Positions 23,270 through 35,200 of a stretch of DNA of 64,000 bases are shown piece by piece; the first letter of the stretch is position 1, and the number at the start of each line of letters is the position of its first letter. This stretch comes from Eutypella sp. D-1 (Eukaryota > Ascomycota > Sordariomycetes > Xylariales > Diatrypaceae). The DNA is taken from positions 1,922,001-1,986,000 of the forward strand of contig JAJTTP010000002.1 of assembly GCA_023313575.1 (NCBI GenBank), in the 5' to 3' direction. A model generated the notes under the pieces. The model saw only the letters and a program-made list of their open reading frames with translations. It did no database searches and was not told the DNA's origin. The position numbers were made by a program, and so were the translations under genes.

Positions 23270-24288
23270 TTAGGATCTCAAGGACTGGCTGTACTTCTGA
23301 CCCTGTATCTCAGCGCTAGCCATCACTCCGGCGTTGCAGCCGCTCGTGGTAGCACTTGCAACAACCTTGTAGGGAGTACTGCAGTCGCCAACGGCGAATA
23401 CCCCAGGGACACTAGTCTGCCAGAAAGGCGCATCCGCCTTGATGTCACCCGAAGGGGTGGTGGCGAGCCCAAGCTGCTCTACGAAGGGTCCTTGGGCGCT
23501 CGTCTGGGGATTGTGGACTAGGAACTTCTCCTCCTTGCTAGACCCGTCGATAAATTCCACGGTCACTGAGCCTAGCTTGTCGCCTCCCACAAGGCGCTTG
23601 ATCTGGCGCGTCTCTATGTTGAACTTCGAGACTACCAAAGACATGACGAGGGGCTTGAGCTCCCCCTCTACCTCCGCGTTGCCGTTGGTGTAGATGGTGA
23701 CCTGATCAGTGAGCTGAGCTGCATTCTGTGCCATATGGACAGCGATTGCGGGCCCCACTGGAGCGACGGCGAGGACTCCCGAAGAAGGGGCGTCCCGGTC
23801 TTCGTAACCGTGGCAGAACAAGCAATGAAAACTGTTGGTTTCGTAAAATAGTCAGCTATCGAAACCTCAGGAAGATAGGAGTCAAGTCACACGTACATCC
23901 GCTTCTTCCACAATTCAACATAGCCGTCGATGTTTAGGTACGTATTGGCTGACCCAACTGCAAGGATCACTTTTCGCGCATTCCAACCCTTTCCGTTGGC
24001 ATCGCGGACTTTGAAATGGGAGTCGGATTCCTTGGAGATCTCGGCAATGGCAACGTCGGCGAATTGTATGCTCGAATAGTTATCTAGAATGTTCTTGCGA
24101 GCCGCATTGCGGTAGTCTTCAGGGCTCTTATGGTCCCAGGTCAGGACCATGTGCATATGCACGCTACCGGCGTTTCTGTATGACTTCGAATCAAACACAA
24201 CAGCGGTATGTCGCTGGCGAGCAACTGTGTTAGCTGCAGTCAAGCCACCCGGTCCGCCACCGATGATGGCAACATCAATGAATTCCAT
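23270..24288 (-). CDS. thioredoxin-reductase-like FAD disulfide oxidoreductase
   Basis: Exons 24288-23897 and 23831-23270 (minus) encode 317 residues over a 65 bp intron. The junction gives KKRIFHCLFCHGYEDRD. The N-terminal Rossmann fold carries IIGGGPGGLTAA (FAD). The redox motif C-L-F-C is at residues 134 and 137. The C-terminal FAD motif is GVFAVGDCSTPYK, followed by a helix that closes over the flavin. The length and layout fit the short fungal thioredoxin-reductase-like family, which includes dithiol oxidases of sulfur-containing secondary-metabolite clusters; I see no cluster partners of that kind here. The second nucleotide-binding loop reads GVLAVAPVGPAIAV instead of GxGxxA plus a basic NADPH site, suggesting an oxygen-linked oxidase rather than an NADPH reductase. 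That last point is inference. Confidence 0.87.
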
Positions 24289-25977
24289 CGTGTCGATACA
24301 GTACAGCTGGATTATAGTAATGTCGACGTGAAGGAGCTTTGGGGATGGAGGTATCCCAGGGTTGAAGTTGGGGTGCGTTCTGTTTCTCGATTTATTTCAG
24401 GATTTGCCCCTAGAGCCTTAAGGAAAATATGCCACATCCCACATCTTAAAACTACAGTACCTAAGTATTTAATTAGCCTACATTTGTTTACGCGCGTGTA
24501 ACTACCCGCCTGTGTTACCCGCCGATATTAATGGTTAAAGCTTTCGCGCCTGCCAAGATGGAGAGGTCGTATTGTGGGTAAGATTTTGTCACTTTCTTTC
24601 TGATGCTTAATTCCCATTGAAGCCATATGTCTACTGCCAAGAAATATTTCGTAATGGGGCTGACGACTCATAGGCATGTTATAAAGTCTTGGAGCCAATA
24701 CCAACCTTAGGTACTATTACCCTCCCAACCTCCGCACTTGTCCAAGTAGATTGCCCTACCAACTCATTTTCCAGATACAAGGTTAGGTAGAAAGGCTTAC
24801 TTACGTCAAGTACGTACTGCGAGGTAAGGGGCGGGCGGTTCTTTGTGAGGCAGAGGTAGGCTGAGCCTCGTCTCCTTGCATGTATGCACCTGTCGAAGGT
24901 CTATGTAGCCAACTTTCTGCCTTTCATTTAAATCATGTTACATGCCGGCTTGCTCCCCATCCATCACACTTGGCATTTAATTCGTAGAGCCTTCCGTCTC
25001 AGCCTACCAAGGAGGGAGGAGCATCAATTAACCCCCAGAGGTTTACGGCCGCCACATGTTGGGAGTAATATAAATAGATATATGTTCCCGCTATAAATAA
25101 CCACGTGATCGTCCAAACCGCGATACATTAAGCGAACTGAACATGAAGACACCCCTTCGCTGAAATATATCTGTCATCGAAAGGCTTCCATAGTATCCAA
25201 AGTGCAGACTAACTTGCAGTCGCCGACTGAACCCGAACGAAGAACCTATGATTGGTGGCCTTCTCTTCTGCAGCTTTCAGATTTTTTGATCGCCATCTCC
25301 ACATTCCTTAATGTCATTCAATATATACTCAGGACAACCAACAAGAACTATGGAGCCATGCTCAGGTGCATACATATAACTGGCCTTTTAAATTGGCCGT
25401 ATTAATCTACGCATGAGCTTCAGGCGACGCCCCCAAATCCTGATATAAATTTACAGATTATGTCTAGCCAATAGCGCGTGAAAATCAATGGCTGACGATC
25501 GTTATCTGACTGTTCAGTTGGCTATTGTTGAGGGTATCAATCCCCAATGCTACCAATACCAAGGGTTTGTGGATATGTGTTGGTTGTGCATATACCCAAG
25601 TAGCCGTATAATCGCATAACACATACTAGTTGGGCCTGCCGCTGTGGTCATGGTTTCATAAACGATGGTTGCCGTAACAAAATTTAGCTATAATAATTTC
25701 TAGTCTCTGTGCACGTATCATATCACTCAAGAATCTGACCAGAAGTAACAGGCTAGAAAGGAAGGCGGTATCAGCAATACTCCTTTGCCTTGGCTTACTA
25801 CTATTAAGTATTTGGTGCTCCTGTATATACAATTCCTATCCTTCACGCCTCTGTTTTCGTCTGTCTTTCCTTCACACATAACTCAAGCAACTGATACTAT
25901 CTTGGTATAACACCATCATACGACTAACTGTTATTCTTATGTTCTAATCAACCCGACCCTGTGGCCTCCGACCCATA
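24289..25977. promoter_or_regulatory. divergent intergenic region, 1.7 kb
   Basis: It lies between two genes pointing away from each other and so contains both promoters. There is a copy of the dispersed GATGTGG repeat (reverse strand) at about 24429-24447. The C/T-rich stretch at about 25850-25960 just before the next start looks like a fungal transcription-start region. No gene was recognised. Confidence 0.5.
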
Positions 25978-27376
25978 ATGGCACTCCAGGAGCAGCACTA
26001 TTATCAGACGCCCGGTCATGTTATTGCCGCAGGCATCGTCCTTTCGTTGGTGCCCATTATTGCTGTCGCAGTGAGATTCACCACTCGAACGAAAGGGAAA
26101 CAGTCTTTAAAGGCAGATGACTGGCTTCTCCTAACCGCTACAGTATGCGCTGCGAGACACACATACGATTCATTGGGATGTCACAACGCTAATAGCTATG
26201 TAACATAGATGTTGGTAGCAGGAGTGGGTAGTTTCTTGGTATACGGCGTCTCCCAAGAGGCGTTTGGATACCGCGAATACCTAACCTCCCTCGAGAGTCC
26301 ATCCGAAGCAGCCCTTCAGCAGATGTCAACATCGATAAAGGTTCGTAGTGCCTAGACACCACAAGATAGTCGACGATTGTTCGTGAATACTAACGTAGGA
26401 TACCAGCTCGAATGGTCCATCAGTCTCATTCTTCCGATAGCATTAGCCTGCACCAAGGCAAGCTTCATCTTCTTCTACAAGCGGATATTTTCTATCAGCA
26501 GAACTGCGAACTGGATACTCAACGCCCTGGTAGTTTTTCTTGTTATGTGGGCAATTGCATTCTTCCTCGCCACGCTATTCTGCTGCAAGGTCATGGTCGT
26601 CTTCATTTGGAAACCCATTTCGGAAATGGCACAGTGCAAGTTCTTCCTTCAAATATTGATAGCGTTCTGCATCACTGGATTTGCTACGGACATTGCCATC
26701 ATTGGAATTCCCCTTCCATTCGTAAGTCATTACCCCGTCGTCAGGAGTACCACCAGAACTAAAAAGAAATATCCAGATATGGCGTTTAAAACTTTCTAGA
26801 TCGCAGAAAGTCCTCGCAAGCTTGTCGTTTCTTCTTGGAGCTGTGTAAGCGTCGAACTTACCTATCAGGTGTAAATAAAAAAGGCTAACGTTCATTAGGA
26901 CGCTTGCCGCAGCTTTAGCCCGGCTGATAGTAACCGTCGGTTTCTTTAAACAAGCGAACAACCCCAACAGTGATAACATCCGTCAGTTAAACCTGCCTAT
27001 TTGAAGGTTGGGGAGATGGTTACTGACCGAAGTGCAAGTTAATATAACGTTGTACGTCTACTGGGGAATGGTTGAGTGCAGCATGGCTGTGTTTGCCGCC
27101 TGCCTGCCGACCTTCCGGGTCTTTTCTCAACGTTGGACCTGGAATGGACTTGGGAGCAGGGCGCGCAGAATCTTTAGCAAACCGTCCTCTGGTGGCTATT
27201 ATCCTGATTCGAGCAATGAAAACGGAATTCGTATCGAGCACACGGTCGGCGTCGAATCCAACGAGAAGCGGAAGTACGCCAACTTGAACGACTCGCCATC
27301 CACAAGCCAGGAAGCTTCGAACAGCGTGCGTGCCTATGCCACGGAGGCACCAGTGACAGTCAGGGAGACTGTATAA
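25978..27376 (+). CDS. PTH11/SAT4-type rhodopsin-domain integral membrane protein
   Basis: The six exons are 25978-26142, 26209-26344, 26399-26721, 26777-26844, 26899-26981 and 27033-27376, giving 372 residues with phases agreeing at all five introns. About seven hydrophobic helices are visible. The family signatures are the first-loop motif R-x-x-x-R-T-K-G-K-x-S-L-K-A-D-D-W, then LACTKASFIFFYKRIF (helix 3-4), CCKV..PISEMAQC with the extracellular cysteines, IWRLKLSRSQKVLASLSFLLGA before the last helices, and MVECSMAVFAACLPTFR. The C-terminal tail of about 90 residues is hydrophilic and Ser/Asn-rich. This family (fungal rhodopsin domain) is named after the PTH11 pathogenicity receptor, but this copy lacks the CFEM domain. 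Most members have no known ligand. The exon 2 donor (26345) and exon 5 donor (26982) were picked by phase and are the softest calls. Confidence 0.85.
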
Positions 27377-28053
27377 GCACAATAGTTGTAACGGGGTCTG
27401 CTGTCCTCAGCCATGCTTATTCTAATCTTAAGTAGTTCGACTTCCCCTTGTCATATGCACTTGGTTGCATAAATCCTCGAGCAGGGGAGCATGGGCCTCG
27501 CATTTCCCAGTTCTGTATATGTGGTGAGACCGGATAGTGTGGAAATAACGACGAAATGTAAATTAATGAAGTTGGGGGTGATTACGCTTGTAGGGCCTGT
27601 ACGTCGGCAATGAGGACCTACCTAGGTATTTCTGGGGATTGATTTATTCCATTTGTGTTTCTACCTAATCAATGTCTGCAAACCTAATGCGAAGCCTAGA
27701 TTTAGCTACGTTGGATTATTATCGATTTGATTCAATCCCATAAATCCCTTAAATCCCTTACTTAGGCCATAAGGTAGGTAATTAATGGCTTACCTCAGTT
27801 GACAGGTCAGGCCACGTCCGCTTCGTTCCGTTCAGTGTATCCTATGTACCTATTTTCGACCCGCTTCTTCTGACCAATTAAAGGGGCACTAATTATATAT
27901 GTAGTAATAAGACAATCGGTACCTAAGTCCCCCAAACTCTGCCTCAATAACGATTAGATTAGGTACCTTTACTTATCCAAGGTGCGTTCAACACATTAGC
28001 CCGACTGCTCAGCGACGGCATCTAGACGACATCAAGACGACCTCGGGACGGAG
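27377..28053. other. intergenic, no gene seen
   Basis: It contains one exact TACCTAGGTA palindrome (27619-27628) and related CTTAGG and TAGGTA words, part of a motif that recurs in the window's spacers. Confidence 0.5.
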
Positions 28054-28323
28054 ATGGCAGATGAGCACACGCCTCTAGTCAGCACCGTTCAGGTGGGCTC
28101 CGTCCCACGGCGTTACCCCCACCAGACAGTACGCCGCTTCTGCACCGTCGCCCTAACCTCGTCCCTTATCGCCCTCCTGGTTGTCTTCTTAGTTCTGCTC
28201 GTCTTCGGCCCGGTCCCCATCGGCGGCCATCATGACCACGATCATAAGCACCCGCTTCCGGTCCCCCCGGAAAATGCGACCGAGTACGCCACCACGCTAC
28301 GTAGCCGGACACGGACAGTCTGA
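28054..28323 (+). CDS. probable gene fragment: type II membrane anchor
   Basis: The 89-residue frame starts MADEHTPLVSTVQV, has a basic patch (RRYPHQTVRRFC) and then one strong transmembrane helix (residues about 31-51), followed by a His/Asp-rich stalk and an N-glycosylation site (NAT). This layout resembles the N-terminus of a fungal type II membrane peptidase or other anchored ectoenzyme, but the frame stops and I find no downstream exon encoding a catalytic domain before 29,000. It is either a truncated relic or a small membrane protein. Confidence in it being translated is moderate, and in any function low. Confidence 0.4.
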   Translation: MADEHTPLVSTVQVGSVPRRYPHQTVRRFCTVALTSSLIALLVVFLVLLVFGPVPIGGHHDHDHKHPLPVPPENATEYATTLRSRTRTV

Positions 28324-29359
28324 AGCCGGAGGGCGGGTCCAGTCCGAGCACGCCTCATCCGCGCATGGCTTCGGAGTTGTTGTTTTTAGTGGTGAGTTTT
28401 CCACTATCCGTCAATGACCTTCCCTGCATCACATGTGTGACTGATGATAAAGGATGTATCTCCTCACTGTGGCTTCAGGTTGAAAGCAAGGCTTCATGCT
28501 ATGCAAATAGAGTGTGTTGTGCACCATATACCCAGCTGTTTTAATCGATGTAATACACGTATTCTCCAATGCAAGCCGATAGAATCCCCAAGTCTTATCG
28601 ACGAGAACCCAACTTGTGTAATGCATGTCTTAGCTTCTCCTCAGTCAGGCTGATTTTCCGCTAACCGTGAGACAAACCGAGACGCCTCATTGCTGATTCC
28701 ATCCATGTCCTTGCCATGTCCTAAGTCGCTATTGAATCATATGGTACGGGTAAAAATGTACATTGATCGATCCGGTGCTTCAGCATTCTTCTCATTACTT
28801 GTTCTTCCACCTTGCAGATGCTCGCGGTGAGACAGCAAACACTTCGCTTCAGATGATAGCAATGGGGGAACCCTCTAAATAAAATGGCGTTAGCTCATCA
28901 TAGCCTAAATGAGACATCGATGCATCCAGGATTGCCTGAGTAGTGCATTCAATTGAATTGATTAATCTGTGCTTTAAGCATGAGGGAGCCGACTGGAGCA
29001 TGGTATAATGGATAGCGCTTCGGCGCATAATCCGGTGGCTTCGGCGGTGGGGTTCGGTGGTGGAGCCCGTGACCCGCCGAACGCTCGGTGCCCCGTGTTC
29101 CTCCGTAGATGACAAATGTTACGACCCTACCTACTTATATAGACACATAACGTGCTTTCCCTAGTATATAGATATAAATACGATATTTAATGAACTTAGA
29201 AGCAGCCCAGTTAATTTACAACGCATTAAATCAAACTGAAAAGATATTAAACACTTACACATGCGGCAGCTAAGTAGCTTACCACTCAGGTCCTTACCTT
29301 TGCGAAACAAGCGACAGTGTCTACTGAAATTGAAGCTACCGATATCCACAATAATAAAT
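28324..29359. other. intergenic with a tRNA-like relic
   Basis: No open gene was found. A tRNA-like sequence is reported separately within it. The last 100 bp are the promoter of the MDR gene. Confidence 0.5.
28990..29065 (+). pseudogene. degenerate tRNA-like sequence
   Basis: An A-box-like TGGTATAATGGATAGCG is followed by CGCATAATCCG (like an anticodon arm with CAT) and, about 30 bases later, GGTTCGGTGG, a broken B-box. The arms do not pair properly and position 33 is not T, so I treat it as a relic at best. Confidence 0.25.
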
Positions 29360-30646
29360 ATGCAACAGAAAGCACCACTCCATACACAATCTGCAACGCC
29401 GTCGCCGCCACCAGCGATGATGCGCTCCCTCGTTGCGCCAAGGTACTGCGAGCCCGCGGAGTACGAAATAGAGGAAATGCCTGTACCGTCGATCACGGAG
29501 CCAGATCAAATCCTCGTCAGGGTACACGCTGCGGCCATTGTTACGGGCGATACACAAGCGGCGTCGGGGAAGTTGAAAATGCTTACCGGCAAGAGCAAGT
29601 ACGTTCTCTCCCTCTAGGTTGCATCTGCTCCGCAACACTCCACCGACCAGGGTGGAGAACCGAAAGATGTGATAGGGCCTTCTTGCTAATCATCACGACT
29701 TCTTCCTATCTTCGCGGTTACCAGATTTCCAATGAAGATCGGCGGAAAAGCAGCGGGCATCGTCGTAGCCGTGGGGTCGGACGTGACAGCACTGAGACCG
29801 GGCGACGCCGTCTACGGCGTCGCGTTCTCGCGGCCGATGAACTGGGAGGTTACGCCGGGGTTCTGCTCGGAGTACGCTGTCGGTCGGGCCTCGCTGTTCC
29901 TGCGCAAGCCCGCCGGCGTCCCGTTCACCGAAGCCGCCGCCCTGCTGGGTAACGTCGTCACGGCCGTGCAGAGCTTCGACCTGGCGGAGCGCCTAATGCG
30001 AGAGGAGAATGGCCGTGATGCCAGCCTGAAGGGTAAGACCGTGTTCGTGCCGGGCGCTCTGAGCGCCACAGGCAACGTTGGTGTGCAGCTTGCCAAGCAC
30101 GCCTACGGCGCCGCCCGCGTCGTCGCCACCGCCTCGACGCCCAAGGTCCCGCTCGTCGCCGAACGCCTACAGGCCGGCACTGTGGACGAGGTGATCGATT
30201 ACCAGGCGACGCCACGGCTGGTGGACGCCGTGGGCCGTGGCGCCGTGGACTTCGTGTACAACACGCAGTGGGATTTAACGGGGACGTTCCCGTTACTCCG
30301 CCCGGAAACGGGCGTCGCTGTGTCCATCGCCAGCTTGCCGCCTTACTCGCTGCTTTTACAGATGATGAAGCGCCCACCAGGCCTCGCTGTTCGTATAGTC
30401 ACTACCCTTGCCCAGTGGTGGTATCACTGGAAGCTTCGCGGCACCAATATCAAGTACGATTTTGTGTCTGGGAACCCGGGCGTCAGGGCGGACCTTGAGA
30501 AGGCCGGCGAGCTGATCGCGGAGGGCAAGGTCAAGGCGGCCATGACTGTCGTCCCGTTCAACGACATTGAGGCTATCAGGAAGGCGAGCGGGCATGTATT
30601 CACTGGGAAAGGGGGGGTTGGGACGCTCGTGATCGAGATCTTATGA
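29360..30646 (+). CDS. zinc-free MDR-family NAD(P)H oxidoreductase
   Basis: Exons 29360-29598 and 29725-30646 encode 386 residues (GTACGT donor, TACCAG acceptor; the junction reads KSKFPMKIGGKAAG). The start could also be at 29417, giving 367 residues closer to the family length, or further up at 29261. The GroES-like domain includes DQILVRVHAAAIVTGD and the FCSEYAVGRASLFLRKP region. The nucleotide-binding glycine motif is a variant (GALSATGNVGVQLAKH). The catalytic-zinc and structural-zinc cysteines of alcohol dehydrogenases are missing, which places it with quinone-reductase or enoyl-reductase-like members such as the RTN4IP1/zeta-crystallin group. Exon 2 is strikingly GC-rich in third positions. 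The substrate is unknown. It converges on the large minus-strand gene 356 bp away. Confidence 0.87.
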
Positions 30647-31002
30647 TACTCACGATAATTTCAATTACTTCGACGTCCTGTAACATAGTACCGGAAGGGT
30701 GAGCCGTGTGATAAGTTCTAATATGGTCTGTTAAAGGAACCCCATGTATTAACTTAAGCAATTCAGAATGATACAATACAAATTATTAGTCCAGTCAGGA
30801 CAGCAGTGGCGAGAAGTGAACGTACAACCAGTAGCGCAGAAACAAGTTAATCAAACTATTCTTGACAAAGGGAAAATACACTACAGTGCCCCCACCTGCT
30901 TCATCTAAGCCCCGAGTCCTTCTTCGCACCCTTCCCACCCTCTTCCTTGCAGAACTGTACCAAGTCCTGCAAATTCTGTACTGACAAGCTCACGAAATCT
31001 CA
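30647..31002. terminator. convergent 3' region between two genes
   Basis: This 356 bp AT-leaning gap must contain both polyadenylation regions. No gene is seen. Confidence 0.5.
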
Positions 31003-32218
31003 TCATAGTAGTTCTACTACATTGTCATTGTCATTCTCAGTGCTGACCTCCTTGTGGTCGACGGCGGACCAGTTATCGAAGTCACCGAGCTGCCAAGTGT
31101 AGTCGCGGGCGACAGGAGTGGGACGCAGGCGGGAGAGCTGTCCGTCGTGGTAAATCCAGACGATGCGAGCATCCTTGTTACGGCCCATGGGCAAGGGATA
31201 CACGAAGGGGTCATTGGGGAAGCGGGAGTCGATGACGCCGAGGGCGAGGTTGTTAGACGTGGTCAGGCCATAAAAGTACAGCGCTGCAGCCATACGGTCA
31301 CCGAACGTCGGACCCGCGTACGAGTCATCCACCAGGCCCTTGTGCTTCCGCACCTCCGTCCAGTGAGGATGCATCCTAGGCACATCGTTAAACAGCTTTT
31401 CCAGCTCCCCGGTCGCCGGCAGGTCCACGTCGGTATGATGGAGGCGCAGGGACTCGGTGACGGCGTGTACGCCGCGTTCGAGGCCCTTGATCTGCGGCAT
31501 CCCGTTCGCTGGCATGGGCACCGGCACCCGCTTCCATCCATTGGGGAAGTCCTGATCAAGCAGCTGGGGGCGGGACTTGTCGACGGCTATATCGCGGACT
31601 CTGGTCCTGCCGGGGCGGCGGAACACGCGCTTCTCAGGGTCGAGGACTTTCCCGCTGTCCGGGCGGCCGTCGTCGGGCACTGGCTTCTTGGGCCGCTTAG
31701 CCGGCCCGTTCTTTATGAAATCGTCCGGCAGCCTACGCTTCAGCGGGTTGCTAGGGATCACATTGGCCTTCCCGCCCTCCGGCAACAGTGGTACTCTTGC
31801 AGGCGGCCTGTGCGTGTACTTGTAGAGCTTCTTAATGGCGCGCTCCACCCAGGGCACGTCTCCGGGCGGGTAGATAGCTACAGCGAGGTGACGGATCAGG
31901 TTAGCAAGCCATGAATAGATAGTAGATGAGGATAAAGTAACAGTAGAGAAGGCCGTAGAGGCGAGTGAAGGGTTGACTTTGACTTACCATTGTGAAGTTG
32001 ATCGCTGATCGTCAGTGCCTGCGTCATCGTTTCACCCATGGGGAAGATGGCCGGGCCGGGGATCCAGTCATGAGAGGGTCGGGTGAAGGGTATGATCTTG
32101 TTTTTGCCACCCTTGGGGTCTTTCTGATTCGAGGCGCCAGAACTTCCGCCGCCACCGCCACCGTTTCCGGAATTTCCAGTGTTTCCAGAATTGCCGTTGT
32201 TGCCAGAGTTGTTGTTGT

Positions 32219-32253
<35 letters not shown>

Positions 32254-35200
32254 GCCGAGGTGTCAGGCTCTTTGGATTTGTTTCGTCCTCCGCTTCGACT
32301 GCGGCGTCGGCGATCTTGTTCGTCAGTACCGTACTTCTCCCTATACTCGGCATAGGGATCCCACTGGTCGGATGGGTTAAGCGGAGGAATCCATGAGGAT
32401 GACTTCAAAAGCGATGCGAGCTCTCTCTCCAATTCTGCATTGGAGCTGCTCGAGGGCTTCTCGCCCGGTGACACAGGTGGCATCGCCATCTTTCTTCTTG
32501 GGACTATAGACCCAGGGTCCATACGTGCTGTGAGGATACCGGTTTTCTGGAGGCCAGGGTCTATTCTTGGGATCTCGTCTAAACGGCTGCGGTACCACTC
32601 CTGTCGTTGCTGACTTTGACGATGAAGTGGCCAGCGCCTCATATGAAAGAAGGTCCGACGTGTATAAGGGGCCTGGTACCTCCTTTGTGCCGAGGTGGCC
32701 CACGAGAAGAGGTTAGGGCGTTGAGTACCATGAAAGGAATTCTGAGACATATCTCTGAATGCGGCCTCCCGGCCTGGGTATCGCATGTTTCGGTTCTGTA
32801 CGCAATCGTCGATGAGACCTTTGCGCACAATAACAAAGGGATCAACCCCTTTGCCTTCAGTGGGTCCCATAGTGGCTATCACCGCTCCCTGTGGGTCCAC
32901 TTTGTCTACCAGTCCTTGGGGTGTCGGGGTGTCCAGAATTTCCATTTTCTGGGTGCCGTCCGGGGAATTAACGTAGAACTTCTCCCCGGAATTGACCATA
33001 GATCCCCAGTGGTCCATTTCTCGAACAATGTCGTCTCGGGTGATTGGCGGTAATTCATTCACCCGCGCCTTCACCCTGTCATAGTAGCTGATACTGACAC
33101 CCATACGGAACGCCAGAGATCGAAGAAATTGGCATGTCTTCTCTGACGTAAGTTGTAGCTCGCCAGCCTTTGCCCATTGTGAGAGAGTGCCCCAGCTGGC
33201 CAGATCATCGAACACGGGGTTGCGTTCGTTTTCATCCTTGTCAGGGTCACCCTGTACGTAGTGCGTCTCCGGTACCCAGTAGTCTTTCATTAGAGTCCGC
33301 AGCATGTCTCCTGAGTGTAAATTTGGATCATTGGTCGGGTCGGCCTCATTTTCCTTACTGGCTATTAGCCTAGGTAGGCTGTCATCGTCTCCTGGGAACC
33401 GGTGGTCGAGAATTCCGTAGTATTGTTGGGGATCTGCCTTCTCCTGGCTGCGCCTCTTATGTTCGTATTCCGCGGCCAGGTGAACCGTGAAGTCCATCTC
33501 GCCCTCTTTGTTGGCGATATTGAAGTTACCGTCATCGATGTGACGCCACAGGATTCTATCTTCAGGGAACAGATCGTAAGGTGGTGGGCCGACACTGGTT
33601 AAGCTTTCCTCATCGCCCTCATAAAACCTGTGAATATCTGTCAGCTACATGATTGCAAGCAAAAAAGGGGGCTATGGTCTCCTTATGGTGTTGACGTACG
33701 TGCAGCGACCCATTCTCGCTAAAACCCGAATATAGTGCTCCGCTTCCTCGATTGTGAACTGGTGCGCCCTGTTTGGCTGTCGCAAGTGGTCCTCGTCCAG
33801 CATTTCACTCTCGGCGCCATTGATCTTCTCCAGCAGCTCGTCAATGGGAATGGGTACAGTTTCCCCTGCAAAAGCTCTCTCTGTTGTGCTCTCCCACGAT
33901 CCTGGTACGCGCAGGATCTCTTGCAACCGGTTTTCGAAGATTAGAGCCAAGTTGTCCTGCCGCAACTCGGGGATTTTTTCCATCATGCGGACGCTACTGG
34001 CGCGTTCTCCGACAAATCTCAGCCATGTCATCTCCCATTCGCTTATGAGCCTGTACCTGGGCAGTCCGGGCCCATGTTCCTTCCCGGATTCTTCTCTCAT
34101 GTACAGGTCTCGGCGTTTGAAATAGTCCATCCGCCTCATCTCCTCAATGAAGGTGGCCTGGTTACCGGGCTCCGGCTGATAGGGATACTTCTTCCCCGCC
34201 TCGATGTCGTTCAACATCGCCTTGAGGAGAGGCCTCGGGCACATGCCGTACCTATCTTTCAAGTGATGCTCGAGCTCAACGAGGCATTTGCCCGCCCGCA
34301 ACCAGTAATCGTCGTGGACAGAGTTCCCACCAACGATGTACGGCCCATGATAGTTGATAGGCACGCAAGACCGGTCGAAGTCTTCCCAGTTGCCCTTAAG
34401 GTACTCATTGCGCTTCCTGTAAGCCACATGGTCAAGGAAGGATTTGTAATTGTCGTACCAATAGACCCAAGGGAACGGCTCTTTCAGTTCATCGCCCACC
34501 CTGTCTGGTGGGAGTACTAGCGGTTCGAAGGGAACTTCCGCCGGCAGATTGACTTTCTCGTAAGGCATAATCACACGGGTCCATGGAGTGTTGATGGACT
34601 TGTTCTCGTGGTTGGTGAAGAGGTTCAACGCCTGTTGGATAGCGGCGCGCTTCAGCCCCCGTTCATGGCCGATCTTTCTGGCATGGGCTCCATATGTTGG
34701 TGGCCCTGTAATGGGGTCAGGGCCCAGCTTGTATCTGAAGGCCGTTTCTCCAATGCCCCTCTCAATGCAGTGCTCATACATCTCATTTGCCGACTTGAAT
34801 AGGTTGTCCTCCGGAGGTGTCCAGGGGTTCGGGTTCTTTTTCTTATCAATCGTGTGCTTATCGAGGGCGTCGAAAAACGCCAACTCGTCTGCTCGGTATT
34901 TGTTCCCGAACCAATCATCACTCTGGTTCTGAGTTTTGTCTCGGAGCAAAGGACTCGTCGTGTAGAACGGACTAGGGCCCGAGAGTGGGAGAGGGACGTC
35001 AAGATGTTTGTTTCGCCATAGTGACTTGTCGTTAGTAGAAGGCGGTCTCGGATGTAGCTTAGGGTACGCGATCAAGCGATCGGAGACATCCTTTGGTGGC
35101 AGTACGTGAGTTGACCAAGGGGTTGGCCCATAGTTCCACATTTCATATTTCCGATGTAGGTCCACCATCATGAGAGCCTGGTCCAGCTCTGCCAGCACAG

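Noticed and set aside
31054..31914. 286-residue plus-strand frame
   Set aside because: It is exactly antisense to exon 3 of the large gene and has no family features. It is a shadow of GC-biased codons.
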